From: Candidatus Methanophagales archaeon
Lineage (GTDB): Archaea; Halobacteriota; Syntropharchaeia; Alkanophagales; Methanospirareceae
NCBI GenBank assembly: GCA_023131215.1
Contig: JAGLZV010000135.1
Coordinates: forward strand, 1 to 5,826
Length of the DNA stretch: 5,826 nucleotides
Reading direction: 5' to 3'
The translations under genes and the position numbers were made by a program. A model generated the notes under the pieces. The model saw only the letters and a list, made by a program, of their open reading frames with translations, made no database searches and was not told the origin of the DNA. This document shows positions 1-5,200 of the stretch, piece by piece. Numbering within the stretch: the first letter of the stretch is position 1; the number at the start of each line of letters is the position of its first letter.

Positions 1-677
1 GGGAAATCTATTTCTACGCCTTCTGCTCGAACCGCCATCTTCGCCGCTGTTACATACACGTTCCCGGGTCCAACTATTTTTTGCACTTTTGGGATAGTCG
101 CAGTGCCAAAAGCGAGAGCTGCTATCGCCTGTGCACCACCCACTTTAAATATTCTCGTCGCTCCTGCGAGTTCAGCAGCAACTAACGTGAGAGTGTCCAC
201 ATTCCCATCCTTCCCCGGCGGTGTGCATACCACTATCTCTCTTACACCCGCTATCTTAGCGGGAATCACGCACATCAAAGCGGTACTGAAATATGATGCC
301 GGAACATAAGCACCAACCATGTCAAAAGGAACATACTTATCGTCAATAGAAATCCCCTCGCCGAACTCTTCTATCCCTGCTCGCCTCTTCTGCCGGTAAT
401 GGAAATTTCTTATCGCCTCGGATACTTCTTCGATATACCCCCGCGTATTTTCAGCCACGCTCCTCTTTGCATCTTCAATCTCTTTCGGCTTTACTACCAT
501 TTCCTCTTCTTTCAGCTTTATGCCATCAAATTTTTCGGTGTATTCCAGCAGTGCCTCATCTCCTCTGTTCTTTACCTCTGCGATTATTTCTTTTACCAGA
601 GGCATAACTGCCGCTATATCAAGCGTTCTGTTGAAAAAATCCTTGTTTCCATACATCTCTTTTAGCTTCTTTATCAT
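1..677 (-). CDS. hisD: Histidinol dehydrogenase, N-terminal part (cut by window edge)
   Basis: HisD catalyses the last two steps of histidine synthesis, oxidising L-histidinol to L-histidine with NAD, as a cytoplasmic zinc-dependent dimer. Translating the complement from ATG 677 gives 225 residues of about 430 usual. Recognised blocks are IPAKIAGVREIVVCTPPG (residues 138-155), VGGAQAIAALAFGT (179-192), IPKVQKIVGPGNVYVTAAK (195-213) and EIDFP at the edge, where the family signature (ID..AGPSE) begins. The catalytic Gln/His and zinc ligands lie outside the window. Oddity: the loop usually read as YVPGG.A...ST is shortened to YVPASYFST (residues 124-132), about three residues missing. The start has GAGG three bases upstream; Met8 (ATG at 656) is a possible later start. 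The gene is divergent from rpl6 with a 76-nt gap. Family assignment is secure; whether the shortened loop changes activity is unknown. Confidence 0.95.
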   Translation of the reverse strand, partial: MIKKLKEMYGNKDFFNRTLDIAAVMPLVKEIIAEVKNRGDEALLEYTEKFDGIKLKEEEMVVKPKEIEDAKRSVAENTRGYIEEVSEAIRNFHYRQKRRAGIEEFGEGISIDDKYVPFDMVGAYVPASYFSTALMCVIPAKIAGVREIVVCTPPGKDGNVDTLTLVAAELAGATRIFKVGGAQAIAALAFGTATIPKVQKIVGPGNVYVTAAKMAVRAEGVEIDF

Positions 678-690
678 CTTCCTCTGTTCC

Positions 691-720
691 TTTTAAATAC
701 AAAATGTTTATTTTATTTTA
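691..720. promoter_or_regulatory. Divergent AT-rich promoter region between hisD and rpl6
   Basis: The 76-nt gap between two divergent starts is strongly AT-rich. TTTTAAATA at 691-699 lies about 55-60 nt before the rpl6 ATG and could be its TATA box with a leader of roughly 30 nt. On the complement, the A-rich run at 704-720 lies 27-43 nt from the hisD ATG, a suitable distance for a nearly leaderless hisD transcript. This is assigned by position and composition only; no start site is visible. Confidence 0.4.
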
Positions 721-736
721 CGCTAAACAAAATAAT

Positions 737-745
737 GGGAAGGAT
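737..745 (+). promoter_or_regulatory. Ribosome binding site for rpl6
   Basis: A purine-rich GGGAAGGAT with AGGA ends nine bases before ATG 754. It favours this start over the in-frame ATG at 766, which has no such site. Confidence 0.5.
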
Positions 746-753
746 AATTAAAG

Positions 754-1341
754 ATGACAAATTCAATGGAGAAGGAAGCAGGCATCGACCTCAGTATTCC
801 AATCCCTGAAGGTGTGAACGTCACAATAAATGGGAGAACAGTGAAGGTGGAAGGTCCAAAAGGAGCGATAGAGCGAGAATTATGGCATCCAGGGCTGCAT
901 ATTCAGGTGGAGAAGAAAGATAACGGCAACGAGATTGTTGTAAAAGCCGATTCTGCAAGGAAGAAGATAAGAGCAATGGCGGGAACTTACGCATCTCATC
1001 TCAAGAATATGATTACAGGTGTGGAAGAAGGTTTTTTTTATAAGCTGAAAGTTGTCCATGCTCATTTTCCAATGCAAGTCGCGATAACAAAAGAGGGCGG
1101 TAGCGTATCGGTTTCAAATTTCTTGGGCGAAAGAAAGCCGAGGATAGCAAAAGTCGAAACAGGTGTGAAGGTGGAAATAAAGGGTAAAGGTGAAGAGATA
1201 GTAGTTTCTGGCCTAAATAAGGAGGCAGTTGGGCAGACTGCGGCGAATATAGAACAAACGACGAGGATAAAGGGTTACGACCCCAGGGTCTTTCAAGATG
1301 GTATTTATCTGGTAGAAAAAGGCGTGGGCACAGGCGTATAA
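754..1341 (+). CDS. rpl6: Large-subunit ribosomal protein uL6 (archaeal L6)
   Basis: uL6 sits on the 50S subunit near the GTPase-associated region and sarcin-ricin loop and is needed for subunit assembly. The 195-residue product shows the archaeal/eukaryotic form throughout: IPIPEGVNVTINGRTVKVEGPKG (residues 15-37), GTYASHLKNMITGVEEGF (77-94), YKLKVVHAHFPM (96-107), NFLGERKPR (122-130), VGQTAANIEQTTRIKG (159-174) and DPRVFQDGIYLVEK (176-189). These cover both tandem L6 alpha/beta domains. It is slightly longer than the usual 175-185 residues because of about eight extra residues at the start and a VGTGV tail. In archaea this gene normally sits in the spc ribosomal operon between rps8 and rpl32e; here it has no ribosomal neighbours and is followed by atpD 54 nt downstream. 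Identity is very secure. Confidence 0.98.
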   Translation: MTNSMEKEAGIDLSIPIPEGVNVTINGRTVKVEGPKGAIERELWHPGLHIQVEKKDNGNEIVVKADSARKKIRAMAGTYASHLKNMITGVEEGFFYKLKVVHAHFPMQVAITKEGGSVSVSNFLGERKPRIAKVETGVKVEIKGKGEEIVVSGLNKEAVGQTAANIEQTTRIKGYDPRVFQDGIYLVEKGVGTGV

Positions 1342-1347
1342 AAAAAA

Positions 1348-1380
1348 CCTTTTCTTTTATAATACTTTCTTTTCTGTTTA
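1348..1380 (+). promoter_or_regulatory. T-rich junction: possible rpl6 terminator and atpD TATA box
   Basis: The 54-nt gap between rpl6 and atpD holds a pyrimidine run with several T clusters, typical of archaeal T-tract termination. Inside it TTTTATAATA (1355-1364) resembles a TATA box about 36 nt before the atpD ATG, which lacks a clear Shine-Dalgarno sequence. Either or both roles are possible: separate transcription of atpD, or partial read-through from rpl6. Confidence 0.4.
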
Positions 1381-1395
1381 GAGATTAGACGAGTT

Positions 1396-2043
1396 ATGCC
1401 AGAGATAATAGAGGGGGTAAGCCCCACGAGAATGGAACTGTTGAGGTTGCGAAGAAGAGAGAAGTTAGCGGAGAAGGGGCATGATTTGCTGCGTGAGAAA
1501 AGAGATGCGCTTATTGCTGAATTCTTAGATGTGGTGAGTGAAGTAAGGGGTGCGAGGAAGGAAGTGGAGGATAAGTCAAAAGAGGCTTTTGATTTTTTAA
1601 TCGTTGCTCAGGCAGGGTTAGGCGTTGAGCAGGTAAGGCAGTTATCTTTGATGACATCACAGGAAATCCCACTGGATTTCTCTTCACGCAGCATAATGGG
1701 TGTGCATGTACCAATCCTGGAATTGGAAAATGAATTAGCAAGGAAAGTTACAGAGCGAGGATACGGTTTTATGGATTCTTCAGCCGCGTTGGACAGGAGT
1801 GCGAAAAGCTTTGAAGAAACGTTGGAAAAGATAATAAAACTTGCAGAGCTGGAGGAGGCGGTGAGGAATCTCGCTGGTGAAGTGGAGAAGACAAAAAGGA
1901 GAGTTAATGCACTCGAATATATAATGATTCCAAGATTGAAGGCGACGAGGAAATACATACAGATGCGATTGGAGGAGATGGAACGCGAGAACTTCACAAG
2001 ATTAAAGAAGATAAAGGCGATATTGGAAAGGAGGGAGAGGTAA
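1396..2043 (+). CDS. atpD: A-type (V/A-type) ATP synthase subunit D
   Basis: Subunit D is the central-stalk rotor shaft that runs into the catalytic A3B3 head and couples ion flow in the membrane to ATP synthesis. The 215-residue product has the family's long antiparallel coiled coil. The N-terminal helix begins with SPTRMELLRLRRREKLAEKGHDLL (residues 9-32) followed by REKRDALIAEF. A less conserved middle segment spans roughly 78-130. The C-terminal helix carries the hallmark EKTKRRVNALEYIMIPRLK (164-182) and RLEEMERENFTRLKKIK (191-207). Length matches the family (about 205-230). No strong ribosome site precedes ATG 1396, which suits a short-leader archaeal transcript. In most archaea atpD ends or lies within the A-ATPase operon beside atpA and atpB; here no other ATPase gene is in view. 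Confidence 0.97.
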   Translation: MPEIIEGVSPTRMELLRLRRREKLAEKGHDLLREKRDALIAEFLDVVSEVRGARKEVEDKSKEAFDFLIVAQAGLGVEQVRQLSLMTSQEIPLDFSSRSIMGVHVPILELENELARKVTERGYGFMDSSAALDRSAKSFEETLEKIIKLAELEEAVRNLAGEVEKTKRRVNALEYIMIPRLKATRKYIQMRLEEMERENFTRLKKIKAILERRER

Positions 2044-2047
2044 TACG

Positions 2048-2080
2048 TAATTGCTCAAAATCTTGTGGATTTTAGCAATT
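2048..2080 (+). terminator. Hairpin downstream of atpD
   Basis: Five bases after the atpD stop lies a near-perfect inverted repeat. The arms are AATTGCT-C-AAAATC and GATTTTAGCAATT, giving 13 pairs plus a terminal G-T wobble, one bulged C and a 5-nt loop (TTGTG). No T run follows directly, so it is not a classical intrinsic terminator; it may stabilise the mRNA 3' end or simply be a palindrome. The segment TGCTCAAAAT of the left arm (2052-2061) has a second inverted match at 2144-2153. The rest of 2081-2165 is AT-rich with short AAATTGTA direct repeats and shows no gene. Confidence 0.45.
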
Positions 2081-2165
2081 GATTGCAAAATGCAAAGAGC
2101 AAATTGTAAATTGTAAAATATAAAATATGAGTGAAGAAGAGAAATTTTGAGCAGATACGGAACTA

Positions 2166-2415
2166 TCAACGAATACTCTCAATTTTAACCCTCTCAATCT
2201 CCGCGGCAACTTTTTCTTGCTGAATTTTGTCCTCAGCCAAATGCTCTCTGAGAGATTTTATTAGTCCCTGTTCGCTGAGTAATCCCATCTCAATCCCGAA
2301 GTTCAATATTGCCCCTTCGAATCGCTTCGCTTTTTGTTTCTGCTATTCCCTACTCCACCATTTTGTCGAGTATCTCTTCTGGAATCCCACGGAACTTTAC
2401 TGTTACGGAACTCAT
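2166..2415 (-). pseudogene. Broken ribbon-helix-helix (RHH, CopG-like) antitoxin/regulator
   Basis: The complement from ATG 2415 reads MSSVTVKFRGIPEEILDKMVE, then TAG (2350-2352), then GIAETKSEAIRR. Dropping one base from the run of four Gs (C at 2312-2315 on the plus strand) restores AILNFGIEMGLLSEQGL and a charged helical tail that ends at TGA 2166-2168. Repaired, it is 82 residues. VTVKFR would be the DNA-contacting beta ribbon, PEEILDKMVE helix A and KSEAIRRAILNFGIEMG helix B, the layout of RHH antitoxins. The helical tail (GLIKSLREHLAEDK onwards) would be the toxin-binding or oligomerising part. It starts four bases after the hicA stop, so it was the third gene of a hicB-hicA cassette. 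Two independent lesions argue for decay; sequencing error at the G run is possible. Family assignment comes from pattern reading, not a search. Confidence 0.75.
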
Positions 2416-2419
2416 TTCA

Positions 2420-2647
2420 TCATAACAATTCAAAAAACTCCTCAACACTTATTTCAGCATCTCTTAAAAGTTTTCTCAACAACCCCTTGCCAAGCACTTT
2501 GTGTTTAGGAATCGTTAAAGGTTTTTTACTTTCGTCAGATTTGTGCCGCATACGTATATGACTACCTTTTTGCCTCACAACCTCATAACCAAGCTTTTCA
2601 AAACATTTAACCGCTTCTTTACCAGAGATAACAGGCAGTTTTATCAT
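2420..2647 (-). CDS. hicA: HicA-type mRNA interferase toxin
   Basis: HicA toxins are small double-stranded-RNA-binding-fold RNases that cleave mRNA and are neutralised by HicB. The 75-residue product has the standard features: KLPVISGKEAVKCFEKLGYEVV (residues 3-24), the catalytic GSH motif with His30 in QKGSHIRMRH, then PLTIPKHKVLGKGLLRKLLRDAEIS (43-67) and EEFFEL. Length (60-80 usual) and all core motifs are intact, so it is probably active. The usual G-T-L in this last block is GKGLL here. The ATG overlaps the hicB stop by four bases (ATGA), and GAGG lies a few bases upstream inside hicB, so the two are translationally coupled. The plus-strand frames over this interval are shadows. Confidence 0.93.
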   Translation of the reverse strand: MIKLPVISGKEAVKCFEKLGYEVVRQKGSHIRMRHKSDESKKPLTIPKHKVLGKGLLRKLLRDAEISVEEFFELL

Positions 2648-2892
2648 ACCTCTACTGGCACGACATGGTAGCTGAACTCTTGAATTGCATCAAGCTGTTC
2701 CACAATTTCTTCTTTCTGTTCCTCAAGACACAGTTCAATCACTTCGTGTATGTTTTTCAATGCTTCATCCAATGTTTTCCCCTGCGTATAACATCCCTGA
2801 AGAAGTGGGCATTCTACCACGTAAAAACCATCTTCATCTTTTTCCACTAAAACTGGAAGATAAATTTTTTTAGCCCCTGCCATTTTGATCAT
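2644..2892 (-). CDS. hicB: HicB-like antitoxin (UPF0150 fold)
   Basis: HicB neutralises HicA by covering its active site. The 82-residue product carries the HicB/UPF0150 signature: YLPVLVEKDEDGFYVVECPLL (residues 11-31), QGCYTQGKTLDEALKNIHEVIELCLEE (32-58), the partial RNase H-like fold. It ends soon after, with EEIVEQLDAIQEFSYHVVPVEV. No C-terminal HTH or RHH DNA-binding domain is present, unlike longer HicB proteins. ATG 2892 is preferred because a TATA-like box lies about 32 nt upstream, suiting a leaderless or nearly leaderless mRNA. TTG 2898 and ATG 2883 are alternatives. Gene order is antitoxin first, with hicA overlapping by four bases. Confidence 0.92.
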   Translation of the reverse strand: MIKMAGAKKIYLPVLVEKDEDGFYVVECPLLQGCYTQGKTLDEALKNIHEVIELCLEEQKEEIVEQLDAIQEFSYHVVPVEV

Positions 2893-2914
2893 CAACAAAT
2901 AATATTATTCTACA

Positions 2915-2937
2915 CTCACTTAAATATCCTCACTTAA
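2915..2937 (-). promoter_or_regulatory. hicBA promoter with direct-repeat operator candidate
   Basis: On the complement a TATA-like GATATTTAAG (2919-2928) lies about 32 nt before the hicB ATG. Two exact copies of CTCACTTAA (plus-strand reading, 2915-2923 and 2929-2937), 14 bp apart start to start, flank and partly overlap it. A repeat placed over the core promoter is what an autoregulatory repressor site looks like in TA operons. The repeat is directly visible; the regulator is unknown. Confidence 0.5.
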
Positions 2938-3024
2938 CTTTAGGGTTATGTTGGCTTTTTAGTTAGCCTTTTGGATGTTTTAAGTTTCAACTATGTCGCT
3001 GAGCCAAACCTTCCATTCCGCTTT

Positions 3025-3144
3025 GAAAGATTGTCTCATAATTAGATATTTTGCGAAAATGAATGCTTATTTTTGGTTATAAACCCCTATCTTAGCTTCT
3101 TTTTGTTGAGATTTTGAATTGTGAGATAGCCTCTTCAATCTTTC
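3025..3144. repeat. Interrupted inverted repeat in the gene-free gap
   Basis: The stretch 2938-3213 has no convincing gene on either strand. Within it GAAAGATTG followed directly by TCTCATAATT (3025-3043) is matched in inverted orientation by AATTGTGAGA (3117-3126) and CAATCTTTC (3136-3144). The right arm carries nine extra bases between its two blocks. The arms enclose about 73 nt of AT-rich sequence. This may be the remains of a small mobile element or chance similarity; no target duplication was seen. Confidence 0.3.
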
Positions 3145-3153
3145 TGGACCCTA

Positions 3154-3186
3154 ATAAGATTATCCGATTTAGTGGAAAAATCTTAT
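3154..3186. promoter_or_regulatory. Inverted repeat upstream of the repeat-protein gene
   Basis: ATAAGATT (3154-3161) and AATCTTAT (3179-3186) are perfect 8-bp inverted arms separated by 17 bp, ending 27 nt before ATG 3214. The right arm sits about where an archaeal core promoter for a leaderless transcript would be, so the element could be an operator. No Shine-Dalgarno sequence precedes ATG 3214, and the in-frame TAA at 3208 rules out an earlier start. Confidence 0.35.
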
Positions 3187-3213
3187 CTTAATTCAAAATG
3201 ATTAACATAATTA

Positions 3214-5109
3214 ATGTCGTCCAATCTTGTGCAAACTCAATTAACAGAAGATAAAGGTGCAGTCAAAGCAGTTGCTATCTATAAAGCTGTTTTGGAAGGT
3301 AAACGTAAAAAGTTCCCATATGGATTCTTTAAAGAAGAACAGAGGTTAGACAATGCCAGCAAGATTACAAAATATTTAGTCGAAGTCGTTCTTAAAATAC
3401 CTCCTGATAAAATACCTGAAAGGGTATCTGTAAGAACATTTAAGGATAATAATCTATGGGGAATGCTTGTAGCAATTTTTAATGGTTCCCCGTATCTCGC
3501 AATTAACAATGCTTATCCAGGGATGTTCAAGAAGTGGGAATTCAAACAACAAGAGATGTGGCAAGGAGAAAAAGGTTTAAGACTTGCAAAAGAAGCAACG
3601 AAATGGATGATAGAAGAGAAAGAGAGGATACCTTTTCATGAAATACCACAAAAAGTGTCACAAAAAATGTTTAGGGATAATGATTTATGGGGGATGCTCA
3701 CAGCAATTTTTAATAGTTCTCCCTATCTTGCCATTGATAATGCGTATCCAGGGGAGTTCAAGGAATGGGAATTCACACGACAGGGGATGTGGCAGGGAGA
3801 AGAAGGTTTAAAGCTTGCAAAAGAAGCAACGAAATGGATAATAGAAGAGAAAGAGAAGATACCCTTTCACGAAATACCTCTAAAGGTATCTCAAAGAACA
3901 TTTAAGGATAATGGATTATCCGGAATGCTTACACATGCTTTTAATAGTTCTCCCTATCTTGCCATTGATAATGCGTATCCCAGAAGGTTCAAGGAATGGG
4001 AATTCAAACAACAGGGAATGTGGCAAGGAGAAGAAGGTTTAAAACTTGCGAAAGAAGCAACAAAATGGATGATGGAAGAGAAGGAAAAGATACCGTTACA
4101 TGAAATACCACAAAAGGTAACTGCAAAAATGTTTGCGGATAATGGCTTATCAGGAATGCTTTCAAATGCTTTTACTAATTCTCCTTATCATGCTATTGAT
4201 AATGCTTATCCCGGGGAGTTCAAGAAGTGGGAATTCACACAGCAAGGGATGTGGAAAGGAGAAGACGGTTTAAAACTTGCGAAAGAAGCGACGAAATGGG
4301 TGATAGAAAAGAAGGAGAAGATACCGTTCCATGAAATACCTCAAAAGGTATCTCAAAGAACATTTACGGATAACGGATTAGCTGGAATGCTTTCAAATGC
4401 TTTCAATAGTTCCCCTTATCTTGCTGTTGATAATGCTTATCTTGGTAAGTTTAATATAGAAGATTTTCAGAACGAACGCACGAAAGCATTAAAATATTAC
4501 CAAAAAATCGGGATCAAGACCCAAAAGGCATTTGTCGAGTATATCTCTAATTACTGTAAAGCTCATGATCTCAAGTTTAAATATGAAACAAAAGCGGGTT
4601 CTGGTCGGATTGAATTTTGGTGTGAAGGCAACAAAGTCACGGTGATAGATATTACGAGAGCGACTACAAAATCCTCAATAATAAGTAAATGGCGAAAGCG
4701 TGATTATCACGAAGACCCAAGAATAGATAATGTCTGGATAGTGGTAAATTCTGATGCGTTTTCTATTAGAGAGTATGCTGAGTTCAATCGCAACTGCCCG
4801 GACAACATGAGAGTATTTCACATATTGGAGTTATTCGACGAATTAGGCGAACAACCAGAACGTGAATTACGTCTTAAGCTCGAAGCATATAGTATATGTC
4901 GCTTGCATAAGAAAGACTATGTGAGACTGATTTATCGACATGCCTTAGAAGAGGGTAAAGAGCACATAACTGAAGAAGACATGCAGACTTTTCTAACTGA
5001 TTTTCAAGACGAAATTCAACCTTTTGAAATACGAAATTTTGAGCGATTTTTTGGTAAAGGTAAAATCATAGACAGAGAAAATGGTATGACTAAACCTCTT
5101 GGCAAATAG
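3214..5109 (+). CDS. Tandem 77-residue-repeat protein with C-terminal nuclease-like domain
   Basis: I do not recognise a characterised function. The 631-residue product begins with a head (1-37) containing AIYKAVLEGKRKKFPYGFF. Five repeat units follow, with the SPY motif at Ser92, 169, 246, 323 and 400, exactly 77 apart. Each unit runs GMWQGEEGLKLAKEATKW, an EEKEKIPFHEIPQKVS segment, FKDNGLSGMLSNAF, then NSSPYLAIDNAYPGEFKEW. Units 1 and 5 are divergent; 2-4 are nearly identical. Residues 419-460 are helical. Residues 461-540 alternate strand and helix: RIEFW (465-469), VTVIDIT (475-481), TKSSIISKWRKRDY (485-498), VWIVV (507-511), MRVFHILEL (532-540), the order of a PD-(D/E)XK fold. The acidic residues (Glu467, Asp479) are present but the usual ExK Lys is replaced by Thr481. 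A helical tail (about 549-614) ends the protein. There is no signal peptide or membrane segment. The repeat resembles one I recall in uncharacterised Firmicutes proteins (perhaps DUF4046), so transfer is possible. A DNA-related or defence role is inference. Confidence 0.85.
   Translation: MSSNLVQTQLTEDKGAVKAVAIYKAVLEGKRKKFPYGFFKEEQRLDNASKITKYLVEVVLKIPPDKIPERVSVRTFKDNNLWGMLVAIFNGSPYLAINNAYPGMFKKWEFKQQEMWQGEKGLRLAKEATKWMIEEKERIPFHEIPQKVSQKMFRDNDLWGMLTAIFNSSPYLAIDNAYPGEFKEWEFTRQGMWQGEEGLKLAKEATKWIIEEKEKIPFHEIPLKVSQRTFKDNGLSGMLTHAFNSSPYLAIDNAYPRRFKEWEFKQQGMWQGEEGLKLAKEATKWMMEEKEKIPLHEIPQKVTAKMFADNGLSGMLSNAFTNSPYHAIDNAYPGEFKKWEFTQQGMWKGEDGLKLAKEATKWVIEKKEKIPFHEIPQKVSQRTFTDNGLAGMLSNAFNSSPYLAVDNAYLGKFNIEDFQNERTKALKYYQKIGIKTQKAFVEYISNYCKAHDLKFKYETKAGSGRIEFWCEGNKVTVIDITRATTKSSIISKWRKRDYHEDPRIDNVWIVVNSDAFSIREYAEFNRNCPDNMRVFHILELFDELGEQPERELRLKLEAYSICRLHKKDYVRLIYRHALEEGKEHITEEDMQTFLTDFQDEIQPFEIRNFERFFGKGKIIDRENGMTKPLGK
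3325..4467 (+). repeat. 231-bp tandem coding repeats
   Basis: Five in-frame units of 231 bp encode the 77-residue repeats. By the GMW landmark, units begin at 3556, 3787, 4018 and 4249; the first, divergent unit covers about 3325-3555. Units from 3556 to about 4400 are very similar at DNA level, for example the recurring stretches coding LAKEATKW and SSPYLAIDNAYP. Most differences are scattered substitutions, many in third codon positions. There are no length differences between units, which points to duplication in whole units and selection to keep the frame and spacing. Confidence 0.9.
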
Positions 5110-5200
5110 GAGTTTATATAAGGGAGTACGATCTACGTTATAAAAAGCCCTATCTGCGCCATATAATTTTAAATCCGTGTTCAATTATGTGAGAATCTTC

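Noticed and set aside
103..665. Plus-strand open frames at 103-309 and 399-665
   Set aside because: Both lie opposite hisD, whose translation is unmistakable; they are antisense shadows.
880..1997. Minus-strand open frames over rpl6 and atpD
   Set aside because: They are antisense to two secure, well-conserved genes and show no domain features.
2227..2873. Plus-strand open frames opposite the RHH remnant, hicA and hicB
   Set aside because: The minus strand carries recognisable HicA, HicB and RHH sequence; the plus frames have no ribosome sites or family features.
2949..2966. GGCT/AGCC mini-hairpin followed by Ts
   Set aside because: The stem is only four pairs with an eight-base loop and no gene ends next to it, too weak to call a terminator.
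3009..3052. Short minus-strand reading frame with MRQSFKAEWKVWL, vaguely like the FK.WEF part of the repeat protein
   Set aside because: It is under 20 residues before a stop, on the opposite strand, and the similarity is too weak to claim a repeat fragment.
3325..4467. Regular repeats read as a CRISPR or non-coding satellite
   Set aside because: The period is 231 bp, in frame, and every unit encodes the same conserved protein pattern, so it is a coding repeat.
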